NCBI RefSeq assembly: GCF_900107695.1
Contig: NZ_FNQP01000014.1
Span: forward strand, 1 to 64,000
Direction: 5' to 3'
Source: Thiothrix caldifontis
GTDB lineage: Bacteria > Pseudomonadota > Gammaproteobacteria > Thiotrichales > Thiotrichaceae
Length of the DNA: 64,000 bases
The notes beneath the pieces were generated by a model. That model had not been told where the DNA came from and ran no database searches. It saw only the letters and a program-made list of their open reading frames with translations. The position numbers were made by a program, and so were the translations under genes. Shown piece after piece: positions 9,722 through 18,911 of this stretch (position 1 is its first letter; each line of letters starts with the position of its first letter).

Positions 9722-12046
9722 TCAGGGGGCATAGTATGCCTGCTTCTGAAGCATTGCGCCAATCACAGCCTGACCTAAGGCAATGCCACCGTCATTGGTG
9801 GGTACGTGCTGGTGAGTGAGTACCTGCTGCCCAAACCCTTGCAGGCGTTGGCTAATGCCGTTGAACAGGATGGCATTTTGAAACACGCCACCCGACAACG
9901 CGATGGCTTTAATTTCCGGGTATTCCACCCACAAACGTTGTGCCAACTCGCTAATAATGTGAATCAAACCTTGGTGGAATTGTGCAGCAATCGCTTCACG
10001 GCAATAACCGGTTTGCAGGTCTTTGAGCAATTCAAACCACATCGATGCGGGGTCGATTTCCCAACAACCCGCCGCATTCTTTTCCAGCGCAAACGGATAG
10101 GGAGGAACGATATTGAGCAAACAGGCTGGAGTAATAGATTCGAGTTCAATGGCTGCTTGCCCTTCGTAGCTGATGCTGTCACGGCTGCAATCCAACGCAG
10201 CCGCCACCGCATCAAACAACCGCCCGCAAGAACTGCTCGACGGGGAATTCAGCCCCCGCATTAACATGGTTTCCAGCGTTGCTAACGGTTGTTGTTGCAG
10301 GTATTGAATCAGTCCCAGATCGGCAAAACAGGTACTGACTTCTGACCAGCCGAGCGCGTGCAAATGCGCCCAAGTATTGCGCCAGGGTTGCAAAATGGCT
10401 TGCGTACCGCCGGGCATGGCGATGGGTTTGAAATGCCCTACCCGCTCGTAACCGCTGTAATCTGCCAGCAAAAATTCGCCGCCCCAGAGTGTGCCATCAT
10501 CACCGTAGCCCAAGCCATCCAACACAATGCCTAGCACCTTGCCGCCATCCAACGGCCAGCCGTTTTCTGCCATGCAAGCAGCAACGTGGGCGTGGTGATG
10601 TTGCACTTCGATTAGCGGCAAACCCTGTTCCCGCGCCCATTGTTGCCCCAGTTGAGTGGAGCGGTAGCCGGGGTGTTTATCCACCACAATCGCTTGCGGC
10701 TGATGTTGGAACAGGTCACGGTAGAGCTGTAAGGTATGGGTATATTCGCGCCAAGTACGCGCATCTTCGAGGTCGCCTAAGTGTTGCGAGAGGATGGCTT
10801 GCCCGTCACGTAGCAGGGCGAATGTGTTTTTGAGTTCGCCCCCCATTGCCAACAGTGGCGGAGCCTCCATAAAGTCTGACGGCAAGCGAATAGGTTCGGG
10901 GGCATAGCCACGCGCACGGCGCAATAAGCGCGGTTTGCCTGCGAGAATACGAGTGACGGAATCATCAACACGGTTCACGATGGGGCGATTGTGTAACAAC
11001 AAGTAGTCGGTGATGCCCTGCATTCGCTGACGGGTTTCATCCAACGTTATACACTGCGGTTCTTCGCTGAGGTTGGCGCTGGTCATGATCAGCGGCGTAT
11101 TCCAAGTGTCGAGTAGCAGGGCGTGGAGGGGGGTGTAGGAGAGCATGAAACCGATGGTAGGGATTTCTCCTCCCACCCTCCGTTCTAACAATACAATCGG
11201 CGCATGTTTGCTGTGCAATAACGCCGCTTCTGCCTCGCTCATGTAGCAATGCTGGCGAATAACCTCTATATCCCGTGCCATCAACGCCAACGGTTTCTGA
11301 TAACGGCGTTTACGACGGCGAAGCTCAGCAACACTGGTTTCATTCATTGCATCGCAGACAAGGTGCACGCCCCCCAAGCCCATTAGCGCGATAATGCGAC
11401 CTTCACGTAGCAAGCGGCTGGCTGTGTCGATGCAATCACGTTCCGCTGCGGTTGGTTCAATCCCCTGCCCTGCCATATCTTCCAACCACACCTTAGGGCC
11501 ACATGTCGGGCAAGCATTCGGTTGTGCATGAAAACGCCGGTCAGCAGGGTCGGTGTATTCGCGCAAGCATTCGGGACATTGCTCAAATCCTGCCATGCTG
11601 GTGTTGGCACGATCATACGGAATGGTACGCACAATGCTCAAACGCGGGCCGCAATGGGTGCAATTGGTAAACGGGTAACGGTAACGGCGGTTGTTTGGAT
11701 CGAAAATATCCGCACGGCAAGCGGCACACATTGCCGCATCTGCCACAATACCCGTGTGAACGTCGCCGGATTCACTGGCGATAATGCGGAAATCGTGGTG
11801 TGGACAATTGGCATCCAGTACCGTGATGTGAATACCATCAATTCGTGCCAACGGTGGAATCTCGGTACGTAATTGCTGTTGGAAATCAGCCAGTGCAGAT
11901 TCATTGCCCCATGCCTCGATCAGCACGCCGCTGCTGTCATTGCGCACTGTTCCCGCGATGCCGCACGCCTGTGCCAAGCGCCAGACATTCGGGCGAAATC
12001 CCACACCTTGCACCAAACCAGTAATGCGAATACGGCACGCACGCAT
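9722..12046 (-). CDS. hypF: Hydrogenase maturation carbamoyltransferase HypF
   Basis: Makes the thiocarbamoyl group that becomes the cyanide ligands of [NiFe] hydrogenase. Domains in order: acylphosphatase ([16 protein letters not shown], residues 7-90), a double zinc-finger region with repeated C-x2-C pairs ([23 protein letters not shown], about 105-185), YrdC-like (about 200-390) and a Kae1-like domain with the metal motif [13 protein letters not shown] (about 480). At 774 aa it is full length. It follows the YkgJ-like gene after 3 nt. Confidence 0.97.
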   Translation of the reverse strand: MRACRIRITGLVQGVGFRPNVWRLAQACGIAGTVRNDSSGVLIEAWGNESALADFQQQLRTEIPPLARIDGIHITVLDANCPHHDFRIIASESGDVHTGIVADAAMCAACRADIFDPNNRRYRYPFTNCTHCGPRLSIVRTIPYDRANTSMAGFEQCPECLREYTDPADRRFHAQPNACPTCGPKVWLEDMAGQGIEPTAAERDCIDTASRLLREGRIIALMGLGGVHLVCDAMNETSVAELRRRKRRYQKPLALMARDIEVIRQHCYMSEAEAALLHSKHAPIVLLERRVGGEIPTIGFMLSYTPLHALLLDTWNTPLIMTSANLSEEPQCITLDETRQRMQGITDYLLLHNRPIVNRVDDSVTRILAGKPRLLRRARGYAPEPIRLPSDFMEAPPLLAMGGELKNTFALLRDGQAILSQHLGDLEDARTWREYTHTLQLYRDLFQHQPQAIVVDKHPGYRSTQLGQQWAREQGLPLIEVQHHHAHVAACMAENGWPLDGGKVLGIVLDGLGYGDDGTLWGGEFLLADYSGYERVGHFKPIAMPGGTQAILQPWRNTWAHLHALGWSEVSTCFADLGLIQYLQQQPLATLETMLMRGLNSPSSSSCGRLFDAVAAALDCSRDSISYEGQAAIELESITPACLLNIVPPYPFALEKNAAGCWEIDPASMWFELLKDLQTGYCREAIAAQFHQGLIHIISELAQRLWVEYPEIKAIALSGGVFQNAILFNGISQRLQGFGQQVLTHQHVPTNDGGIALGQAVIGAMLQKQAYYAP

Positions 12047-12049
12047 CCG

Positions 12050-12676
12050 CTATGACTCAAGCCGTGCGGCTAAATGCGCCCAGTCAATTTCCTGCAAAAC
12101 CCGCGCTTGTTGTTGCACGTAATGTTGCTGCATCGCTGCCTGCTTTTGCTCCGGCGTTACCATCCCATGAAACGGCAACATTGCCTCGTAAGCCCCATCC
12201 TGATGCACTTTGAGCGGGGTCAACACATCTTCGCGACGTGTGTAGAAAGCATCCTCGCCTTCCACACACGTTTTGCCAAACACATTGAAATGGCGGCACG
12301 CCAACGGACGCATCGGGTGCACGCTACACGCCCCCTCCAACAAAAACGGGCAAGGCTGCCCTGCCACATGATTCGCCAGTTGCGGTTTCAAGCGGGTGCG
12401 TGTCTCAGCGGGCATGATGTTGGTGACATACCAATACAGCCCCAGCAATTCCAGCGGGAAAATCGGGATGGTGGTGTGGCTCTTGCAGCAATTGGAACAG
12501 CCTTTAGCACAGGCGAGTTTACGACCGTTGCGCTCTTCTTGTTGAATGCCTTTGGCAACACCGACATCAGCGCGGTAATAAGCGTCGAAGGCGTAACCCA
12601 GCCATTTATTTGCCGCCTCGTCAGCAGGAAACTTGAGGCGTTGGGGTTTGCCATAAGCGGCTTTTTTGGTTTTCAT
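12050..12676 (-). CDS. YkgJ/DUF-type cysteine-cluster protein
   Basis: Protein of about 208 aa with the YkgJ-family cysteine pattern: CAKGCSNCC, then CPFLLEGACSVHPMRPLACRHF and a further Cys, suited to binding zinc or an Fe-S cluster. Its biochemical role is not established. The ATG at 12676 has GGAG 5 nt upstream; a TTG at 12700 overlapping the end of hypE is the alternative. It sits between hypE and hypF, so a link to metal-centre assembly is a guess from position only. Confidence 0.75.
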   Translation of the reverse strand: MKTKKAAYGKPQRLKFPADEAANKWLGYAFDAYYRADVGVAKGIQQEERNGRKLACAKGCSNCCKSHTTIPIFPLELLGLYWYVTNIMPAETRTRLKPQLANHVAGQPCPFLLEGACSVHPMRPLACRHFNVFGKTCVEGEDAFYTRREDVLTPLKVHQDGAYEAMLPFHGMVTPEQKQAAMQQHYVQQQARVLQEIDWAHLAARLES

Positions 12677-12693
12677 CCAGACTCCGATGGGGT

Positions 12694-13719
12694 TCAGCAA
12701 ATGCGCGGTAACTGCTCTCCCGGCAGCATATCAACAATCCGTTCCCCACCGAAAGCGGTTTGCAAGATCACATGCCCGTCGCCTTCCACCACCGTACCGA
12801 TGATGCAGGCGTGATAGCCTGCGGGAATGCGTTTCATCGCTGCCAACACGGCTTGTGCTGCGCTGATGGGGACGACAGCCACCAGCTTACCTTCATTCGC
12901 AAGGTAAAGCGGGTCTAAACCCAGAATCTCGCACATACCGCGCACAGGTGTACGTATCGGCAGAAATTCTTCCTTTAGCACCATATCCACGTGGGAACGT
13001 TCCGCAAATTCATTCAGCACCGTCGCCAACCCGCCACGGGTTGCATCGCGCAAGCAATGAATGTCGGGGCAAGCGGCAAACATCGCTTCCACCAGCGCAT
13101 TCAACGGGGCGCAATCAGATTCAATATCCGCCTCCAATGCCAAATCACCCCGCGCATTCAGGATTGCTGCACCATGATCGCCCAACCAGCCGTTGACGAT
13201 CACCACATCGCCCACTTGCGCACTGCCTGCGGACGGGTTGAAACCTGCGGGAATTACGCCCACCCCAGCGGTATTGATAAACAGCTTATCCGCGCCGCCG
13301 CGTTGCACCACTTTGGTATCACCCGTGACGATTTGCACACCTGCTTCATCCGCCGCCAAGCGCATGGATTGCAATATGCGGGCGAAGGTTTCCAGCGGCA
13401 ACCCTTCTTCAATAATGAAACCGCAACTCAAGTACAGCGGCTTTGCACCCCCGACGGCGAGGTCATTGACTGTGCCATTGATAGCAAGTGTGCCAATATT
13501 ACCACCGGGGAACTCCAACGGGGTGACAACGTAAGAATCAGTGGTGAAGGCTAGGCGGTCGCCTTGCGCAACCAATGCTGCCAGTGGAATGCGGGCTTGA
13601 TCTTCACCTTCTTCCAGCAGTGGGTTGCTGAAAGTGCTGCGGATCAAGTCATCGACCAGTTGATGCATGGCGCGTCCGCCACTGCCGTGAGCGAGGGTAA
13701 TTGTGCCGGTAAGATTCAT
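12694..13719 (-). CDS. hypE: Hydrogenase maturation dehydratase HypE
   Basis: AIR-synthase-like ATPase that dehydrates the C-terminal thiocarbamate delivered by HypF to thiocyanate. The nucleotide-binding start LAHGSGGRAMHQLVDDLI and the obligatory C-terminal PRIC (residues 338-341) are both present, so the protein looks active. 341 aa is typical. AGAGGA precedes the ATG. It opens the block hypE-ykgJ-hypF-cysE and is divergent from the toxin-antitoxin genes. Confidence 0.97.
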   Translation of the reverse strand: MNLTGTITLAHGSGGRAMHQLVDDLIRSTFSNPLLEEGEDQARIPLAALVAQGDRLAFTTDSYVVTPLEFPGGNIGTLAINGTVNDLAVGGAKPLYLSCGFIIEEGLPLETFARILQSMRLAADEAGVQIVTGDTKVVQRGGADKLFINTAGVGVIPAGFNPSAGSAQVGDVVIVNGWLGDHGAAILNARGDLALEADIESDCAPLNALVEAMFAACPDIHCLRDATRGGLATVLNEFAERSHVDMVLKEEFLPIRTPVRGMCEILGLDPLYLANEGKLVAVVPISAAQAVLAAMKRIPAGYHACIIGTVVEGDGHVILQTAFGGERIVDMLPGEQLPRIC

Positions 13720-13807
13720 AACGGATTCCTCTGGTATTTTTATCGCATTCTACCAGTATTTTTACTATCATGACACAAAGTAATATGTTTGCCACAGGGA
13801 GAAAATC

Positions 13808-14062
13808 ATGTCAGCTATTGCCATACAAGTCTCACAAGGCGGGAGGATTGTCATCCCTGCCGATATACGCCAGAAAATGGGCATCAGCATTGGGGATGAA
13901 GTGTTGTTGACATGGCAGGAAGGCAGTCAAGAACTGCGCATTGCTACCCGCAAACAGCGTTTGCAACGGGCGCGTCAACTCGTGCAGCAACACGTTAAAC
14001 CCAAGGTTTCGCTGGTGGATGAATTAATGCGTGAACGCCAACAGGCAGCGGCTGATGAGTAA
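13808..14062 (+). CDS. AbrB/MazE-like antitoxin (VapB type)
   Basis: 84-aa protein with an N-terminal swapped-hairpin AbrB fold (VSQGGRIVIPADIRQKMGI, GDEVLLTW) and a polar C-terminal tail expected to cap the toxin. The next gene, a PIN-domain protein, overlaps it by 8 nt, the usual antitoxin-toxin order with coupled translation. GGGAG lies just before the ATG. Such pairs generally autorepress. No other member of the hyp block is on this strand. Confidence 0.88.
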   Translation: MSAIAIQVSQGGRIVIPADIRQKMGISIGDEVLLTWQEGSQELRIATRKQRLQRARQLVQQHVKPKVSLVDELMRERQQAAADE

Positions 14063-14459
14063 AATGATTTTGGATGCCTCCGCGATTCTGGCTTATTTGT
14101 TTGACGAAAGTAGCGCGGAAATGGTGACGCCAGTGTTAGAAAATGGGCAAGGCATTATGTCCAGCGTCAATTACGCGGAAGTCGTCAGTAAACTCATCGA
14201 TCACCACATGCCTGCGGAAGCTATCCGTGCGGCATTGGATGATTTGGACGTGGAAGTCATTGCTTTCGATACGCAACAAGCCTTTATCACGGGTGAATTG
14301 CGGGCAGACAGCAAACCATTGGGATTATCACTCGGCGACCGCGCTTGTTTAGCTTTGGCAAGCGTGCTGCAACTCCCGGTACTGACGGCTGACCATCACT
14401 GGACGCTGATGCCGGGGACGTTGGATGTGCGTGTGATCCGCGAGAAGAAGCGGGGATAA
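14055..14459 (+). CDS. PIN-domain toxin (VapC type)
   Basis: 134-aa ribonuclease-like toxin. The acidic PIN residues are all visible: D in MILDASAIL, E in NYAEVVSKL, D in LSLGDRACLALA and D in TADHHW, so catalytic activity is plausible. The ATG at 14055 lies inside the antitoxin's last codons; the ATG at 14064 is the alternative. VapC proteins typically cleave tRNA or rRNA, but the target cannot be read from the sequence. Confidence 0.9.
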   Translation: MSKMILDASAILAYLFDESSAEMVTPVLENGQGIMSSVNYAEVVSKLIDHHMPAEAIRAALDDLDVEVIAFDTQQAFITGELRADSKPLGLSLGDRACLALASVLQLPVLTADHHWTLMPGTLDVRVIREKKRG

Positions 14460-14486
14460 GCCGTCATTGTCGGGCGACGGGCTATT

Positions 14487-14690
14487 TCACCACTGTTTCA
14501 ATACCGTTGCCAGCTTCACGTTCGGGTCATCTGCCTACATGTATTCCACGAACAACGGGATGAGTTCGTCGGTGCTGAAACTCTCCTTGCTGATGGTGGA
14601 ATAGACCACCAGCCTGTCGTAGCGCTGTTCCGCTTCACTGATACCGACCACCCGCAATACCAAAGCGAAGCTGGCACAGCTTTTGCGGGC
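14487..14690 (-). pseudogene. Unidentified gene fragment with in-frame stop
   Basis: On the minus strand the frame YDRLVVYSTISKESF / TDELIPLFVEYM is followed by a TAG at 14535-14537 and then continues in the same frame as ADDPNVKLATVLKQW up to TGA at 14487. Composition looks coding-like across the stop, suggesting the 3' part of a decayed gene. I do not recognise the family, and the right-hand limit is arbitrary. Confidence 0.3.
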
Positions 14691-14703
14691 AGCTCCGTAT
14701 ACC

Positions 14704-14781
14704 GATAACCGTGCTACCGGTGCTTTTATTGTCATTGATGCGGTCACCAACAATACAGTAGGGGCTGGGATGGCCGTTTAA
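14704..14781 (+). pseudogene. 3' scar of cysN (sulfate adenylyltransferase large subunit)
   Basis: The reading frame DNRATGAFIVIDAVTNN then TVGAGMAV and a stop matches the conserved C-terminus of CysN/NodQ (pattern NRATGSFILID...N.TVGAGM). Upstream in this frame the sequence is not CysN-like and meets stops, so only about 25 codons survive. It ends 15 nt before the SLC13 permease ATG, as if the permease once followed cysN in an operon. Confidence 0.75.
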
Positions 14782-14796
14782 CAAAGGAGGCCGCGT

Positions 14797-16563
14797 ATGG
14801 GTTGGGAAGGCATTCTGTCCACTCTGTTAGTCGTGGGCGTGTTGGGTTTTCTGGCCTTGTCCAGAATTACGCCTGACCTGATTTTAATGGCAGCGTTAAT
14901 CATTCTGCTGGTTAGCGGCGTGGTAACGCCGGAAGTTGCTTTTGCCGGGTTTGGTAATACCGGTCTGATGACGATTGCGGCTTTGTATGTGGTGGCAGCG
15001 GGTTTGCGTGAAACGGGCGCAATCCAGTGCATTACACGTCGTTTACTGGGGCAACCCTCGACCGTGCGCGAAGCACAATTCCGCATGTTGCTGCCGACCG
15101 CCGGTTTGAGCGCATTCCTGAATAACACAACGGTAGTAGCGATGCTGATTCCGGCGATTCAGGAATGGTGTCAGCGGCTCAAGCTGCCACCGTCCAAGTT
15201 GCTGATGCCGTTGAGTTTCGCCGCTATTCTGGGCGGAACTTGCACCCTGATTGGTACAAGTACCAATCTCGTCGTGAATGGTTTGTTGCAGAAAAGCGGT
15301 TATCCCGGTTTGGGCATGTTCGACATTAGCAGCGTTGGGCTGGTGTTGTTGCTGGCAGCGGGTGCGTTTCTGCTGTTATTTAGTAGCCGTTTGCTGCCTG
15401 ATCGGGGCGGTGTGAATGAGGGGCTGGAAAGCCTGCGTGAATACCGGGTCGACATGCTGGTAGAGGGTTCCACACTGGCGGGACAGTCGCTATCGGCAGC
15501 GGGTCTGCTGAATTTGGGCTATGGCTATCTGACGGAATTGGGCAGAGGAAAGGTGATTATCCGCCATCCGGCTCACGATTTCGTCCTGCGAGAAGACGAC
15601 CGCTTATCCTTTGTGGGTGCGCCACGGTGCGCTCAAGAACTACGCAGCATTCAGGGGTTGAAGCCCGCCAACGACGACATTCAGCGACTGGACATTGTGC
15701 ATTTCCGCCGCCGTCTGGTAGAAGCAGTGATCGGCCCAGATTTTCCGTTTCTGGGCATGACGCTGGAAGAATGTGATTTTCTGGGTTCCTATCAGGCGGT
15801 GGTGTTGTCAGTGTCACGCGGTAGCGAAAGCAACCTGCCGGATCGAGGGCTAGGAGCGCGTTTGCAAGTGGGCGACACCCTATTGATGGAAGCGGGTAAA
15901 GAGTTCACCAACCAGTACCGTTTCCGCAAGGACTTTTTGCTGGTGAGTGCGCTGGAAGATTCCAGCCCGCCCAATTTCCAGAAAGCGCAACTGGCACTGG
16001 GTATTCTGGCAGCAATGGTACTGCTGAGCGCCTTCAAAATCGTGCCAATTCTGCAAGCAGCATGGCTGGCTGCTGGTGTCATGCTGATCACTGGCTGCAT
16101 GAATGCGGGGCTGGCAAGACGTTCCATCGATTTCTCGGTGCTGACGGTGATCGGCGCATCCTTCGCGCTGGGGGAGGCAATGAACTCTAGTGGCGCAGCA
16201 AAGTTTCTGGCGGAATTCCTGATGTTCAACGGGCAACTGACACCTGTGCTGATGCTGGTGCTGGTTTACGCCCTGACAGCCATATTTACCGAGTTAATTA
16301 CCAACAATGCGTCTGCTGTGCTGATGTACCCGATTGCTGGCTCTGTGGCGGAGCAGTTGGGGGTGAATTTCATGCCATTCGCCATCGCTATCATGTTTGC
16401 GGCTTCCGCCAGTTTCATTACACCGATCGGCTACCAGACCAATCTGATGGTGTATGGGCCAGGCGGCTACCGGATGAGCGATTACCTGCGTTTGGGAGTT
16501 CCATTCAGCATCCTGACCGGGTGCGTGACAATTCCAGCGATTTTGTGGTTTTGGCCTTTTTAA
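14797..16563 (+). CDS. SLC13/DASS-family permease with TrkA-C (RCK_C) domains
   Basis: 588-aa inner-membrane transporter. An N-terminal membrane half (about 1-200, with SAFLNNTTVVAMLIP and GTSTNLVVNG, typical Na/carboxylate or sulfate transporter motifs) is followed by a central pair of soluble RCK_C domains (about 210-395) and a C-terminal membrane half with ITNNASAVLMYPIA. This architecture is often found near sulfate-assimilation genes, so a sulfate-type anion is a reasonable substrate, supported here by the cysN scar just upstream. A strong AAGGAGG precedes the ATG. It separates hypE from hypD. Confidence 0.88.
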   Translation: MGWEGILSTLLVVGVLGFLALSRITPDLILMAALIILLVSGVVTPEVAFAGFGNTGLMTIAALYVVAAGLRETGAIQCITRRLLGQPSTVREAQFRMLLPTAGLSAFLNNTTVVAMLIPAIQEWCQRLKLPPSKLLMPLSFAAILGGTCTLIGTSTNLVVNGLLQKSGYPGLGMFDISSVGLVLLLAAGAFLLLFSSRLLPDRGGVNEGLESLREYRVDMLVEGSTLAGQSLSAAGLLNLGYGYLTELGRGKVIIRHPAHDFVLREDDRLSFVGAPRCAQELRSIQGLKPANDDIQRLDIVHFRRRLVEAVIGPDFPFLGMTLEECDFLGSYQAVVLSVSRGSESNLPDRGLGARLQVGDTLLMEAGKEFTNQYRFRKDFLLVSALEDSSPPNFQKAQLALGILAAMVLLSAFKIVPILQAAWLAAGVMLITGCMNAGLARRSIDFSVLTVIGASFALGEAMNSSGAAKFLAEFLMFNGQLTPVLMLVLVYALTAIFTELITNNASAVLMYPIAGSVAEQLGVNFMPFAIAIMFAASASFITPIGYQTNLMVYGPGGYRMSDYLRLGVPFSILTGCVTIPAILWFWPF

Positions 16564-16600
16564 AGCGGACGAATCAAGAGGCATATCTGAAAATCCCAGT

Positions 16601-17725
16601 TCAAGACCGTTTTGCCAACTTCCCATAAGCATAATACGCCGCACACGAACCTTCCGGCGACACCATCAACGCCCCCAGCGGATTCTGCGGATTGCACGTC
16701 TTCGCAAACGCCGGACATTCCCACGGCTTCATCACCCCGCGCAATACATCCGCGCATTTGAGGTGTTCGGGGTCGTGGGTACTCGCCGTCGCTTGCAGCT
16801 TAAACTTCTTTTCCGCATCGTAAGCCGCATACGCCTCCCGAATCTGGATACCCGCGTCACCAATATTCCCCAAGCCCCGAAACTCGCTATGTTCCCGCGT
16901 TTCGTACACCTCAGCAATGGCTTTCAAGCCCGCGACATTGCCCGCTTCCGGCACAATCCGCGCATACTGGTTTTCGACCTCGCAACGCCCTTCGGCAAAC
17001 TGTTTCACCAGCATCCACAAGGCTTGCAAAATATCGAGTGGTTCAAAGCCGGTAATCACCAACGGCTTGTGGTAATCGCGGGTCACGAAATCATACGGAT
17101 GTGCGCCGATCACCATACTGACGTGACCGGGTGCGAGGAAACCATCCAGCCGCAAATCAGGATCGGTGAGAATCGCCCGCATCGTCGCAGGCGTGGTGAT
17201 GTGATTACAAAACAGCGAAAAGTTTTGCAGCCCTTCACGGTATGCCTGCAACAGGGTCAATGCGGTACTGGGCATGGTGGTTTCAAACCCCAGCGCGAAA
17301 AACACCACCTCACGCTCAGGCTGTTTGCGGGCAAGCGCCAGCGCATCCATCGGCGAATACACCATGCGTACATCGCAACCCTCGGCTTTGGCTTGCAGCA
17401 GGCTTTTGCGCGTACCGGGGACACGCATCGCATCACCAAACGTGGTAAAAATCACGCCAGGCTGTTCCGCAATTGCTACGCAATCATCCACCCGTGCCAT
17501 CGGCAACACACACACCGGGCAACCGGGGCCATGCACCATTTCAATCTCAGCAGGCAACATCGACTCAATGCCGTATTTGAACAGGGTATGCGTATGACCG
17601 CCGCAGAATTCCATGATTTGCAGCGGCATGTCGCGTTGACCACGAGCGATAGGTGCAAGCCGCTTGATTTCCTCCACCAGCTTTTTAGCGGTAGTCGGAT
17701 CGCGGAATTCGTCCATGTACTTCAT
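16601..17725 (-). CDS. hypD: Hydrogenase maturation protein HypD
   Basis: [4Fe-4S] protein that with HypC forms the platform for assembling Fe(CN)2CO. Conserved signatures are intact: EFCGGHTHTLFKYG (about 43-56), GPGCPVCVLP (about 69-78), GFETTMPST and the C-terminal cysteine cluster. 374 aa is full length. Its ATG overlaps the hypC stop (ATGA). It converges with the permease gene. Confidence 0.97.
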   Translation of the reverse strand: MKYMDEFRDPTTAKKLVEEIKRLAPIARGQRDMPLQIMEFCGGHTHTLFKYGIESMLPAEIEMVHGPGCPVCVLPMARVDDCVAIAEQPGVIFTTFGDAMRVPGTRKSLLQAKAEGCDVRMVYSPMDALALARKQPEREVVFFALGFETTMPSTALTLLQAYREGLQNFSLFCNHITTPATMRAILTDPDLRLDGFLAPGHVSMVIGAHPYDFVTRDYHKPLVITGFEPLDILQALWMLVKQFAEGRCEVENQYARIVPEAGNVAGLKAIAEVYETREHSEFRGLGNIGDAGIQIREAYAAYDAEKKFKLQATASTHDPEHLKCADVLRGVMKPWECPAFAKTCNPQNPLGALMVSPEGSCAAYYAYGKLAKRS

Positions 17726-18006
17726 GCGGAAGCCCCTACTTGCCGCATCAGGTCGATCTCGGCCTGCATGTCACCCAATTCTGCCAGCAAAGCTAAGGTA
17801 CGAGCGGCTTCCTCCTCATCCAACCGGCTCATCGCGAAACCTGCGTGTACCAGCACCCAATCGCCCACGCAACTTTCAGCCGGGTGTTCGTCATCGACCA
17901 CGCAAGTGATAATGACATCGCGTTTCACCCCGCCAATGTCCACTTTGGCAACGAGGAATTCAAGATCAACCAATTCGGTAATTTGTCCGGGGATGCCGAG
18001 GCACAT
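17722..18006 (-). CDS. hypC: Hydrogenase maturation chaperone HypC
   Basis: 94-aa chaperone starting MCLGIPGQI with the essential Cys2, followed by the beta-barrel pattern GDWVLVHAGFAMSRLDEEEA. It carries the iron centre with HypD to the hydrogenase large subunit. It starts 14 nt after the ACT-domain gene and overlaps hypD by 4 nt. Confidence 0.96.
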   Translation of the reverse strand: MCLGIPGQITELVDLEFLVAKVDIGGVKRDVIITCVVDDEHPAESCVGDWVLVHAGFAMSRLDEEEAARTLALLAELGDMQAEIDLMRQVGASA

Positions 18007-18020
18007 GCTGCTCTCCTTGC

Positions 18021-18533
18021 TTAACTAAAACTGAGGTCTACCGTCAGCGGATCAGGCATCGCTTCAAACGCGCCTTGCACATCGTCCGCCGTCACACCAT
18101 CCGGTAAACCCAGTTTGAGGTGGGCGTAGAACATTAGCTCGCTCGACATAGGCGCGGCGCGTTGTTCGCTTTCTAACTCTTCGATATTGACATTCAAGGC
18201 GGCGAGTTGGCGGGTAATGTCGTGGATAATGCCGGGGCGGTCATGACCTAACAGCTCCAAGGTCAGCGGCGTGATATTGCGCGGAGCGGCAACTTCGCTG
18301 TCCGTTACCAAGATTTGCAGACCGTCGTTTTGCAAGGCTTGTAGGGCTTGTTTGAGATTGGCGACGTGTTCTTGCGGCAGGGTGACATGAGCAAGACCGG
18401 CAAATTGTCCTGCGAGGTGAACCATGCGGCTTTCCTGCCAGTTGCCTTGGTGGGCGGTGACGGCTTCAGCAAGGGATTTGACCAGACCAGCGCGGTCAGA
18501 GCCAAGAACAGTCAGTACCAGTGAGGATTGCAT
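18021..18533 (-). CDS. Tandem ACT-domain protein, GcvR-like
   Basis: 170 aa with two ACT domains (about 4-85 and 90-168). The first begins LVLTVLGSDRAGLVKSLAEAV, the second LELLGHDRPGIIHDITRQLA; both are the amino-acid-sensing pattern seen in GcvR, the repressor partner of the glycine-cleavage regulator. The ligand is unknown. It heads the block with hypC and hypD, downstream of a terminator, so it may be co-transcribed with them, which is unusual for a GcvR-like protein. Confidence 0.82.
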   Translation of the reverse strand: MQSSLVLTVLGSDRAGLVKSLAEAVTAHQGNWQESRMVHLAGQFAGLAHVTLPQEHVANLKQALQALQNDGLQILVTDSEVAAPRNITPLTLELLGHDRPGIIHDITRQLAALNVNIEELESEQRAAPMSSELMFYAHLKLGLPDGVTADDVQGAFEAMPDPLTVDLSFS

Positions 18534-18591
18534 GAAAACTCCTTATTGCGGTTGTAATGATTCGATTGTAGCAGGTCAGTGCGCCGGACAT

Positions 18592-18625
18592 AAAAAAACG
18601 GCGGCACAATCGCTTGCGCCGCCGT
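18592..18625 (-). terminator. Rho-independent terminator
   Basis: On the minus strand an 8-bp GC-rich stem (ACGGCGGC/GCCGCCGT) with a 12-nt loop is followed by seven T residues. It ends the hypA-hypB-71-aa gene transcript before the GcvR-like gene. Confidence 0.88.
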
Positions 18626-18654
18626 CTTTATCAATCAGTGGTTACGCGGCTGGC

Positions 18655-18870
18655 TTATTTGCCTACCATCGCTTCGCATTCGACGATCAAATCATCCAGA
18701 ACTTTCACCGCTGTTTTGGCTTCTGCTTTGATTTCTTTCAGGAAATCCAGCTCACTTTTGCTTACCGCGCCATCTTTCAGCACCAGTTCGCGCAGCATGT
18801 CGACTTCTTTGATGCTGATGTGACCGTCAGCCAGTACGAAGCCTTTAGCCACTTTACGCCATTCTGCCAT
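18655..18870 (-). CDS. 71-aa acidic helical protein, TerB/EF-hand-like repeats
   Basis: Small cytoplasmic protein without cysteine-rich or membrane features, except one Cys near the end. It shows two related segments, LADGHISIKEVDMLREL and LKDGAVSKSELDFLKEI, each with a D-G loop and a helix, as in the TerB-like fold. The function is not known. It follows hypB by 41 nt and ends at a strong terminator, so it belongs to the hypAB transcript. GGAG lies before its ATG. Confidence 0.7.
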   Translation of the reverse strand: MAEWRKVAKGFVLADGHISIKEVDMLRELVLKDGAVSKSELDFLKEIKAEAKTAVKVLDDLIVECEAMVGK

Positions 18871-18911
18871 GATCTATTCTCCTTTTTAACATTGATTTCA
18901 TAGAGTTTAGA

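Noticed and set aside
12677-12700. TTG start of the YkgJ-like gene overlapping hypE
   Set aside because: The ATG at 12676 has GGAG just upstream and avoids the overlap.
14535-14753. 72-codon minus-strand frame as an intact gene
   Set aside because: Its upstream half is antisense to the cysN scar and it has no RBS; the coding-like part continues beyond its TAG, so I list it only as a fragment.
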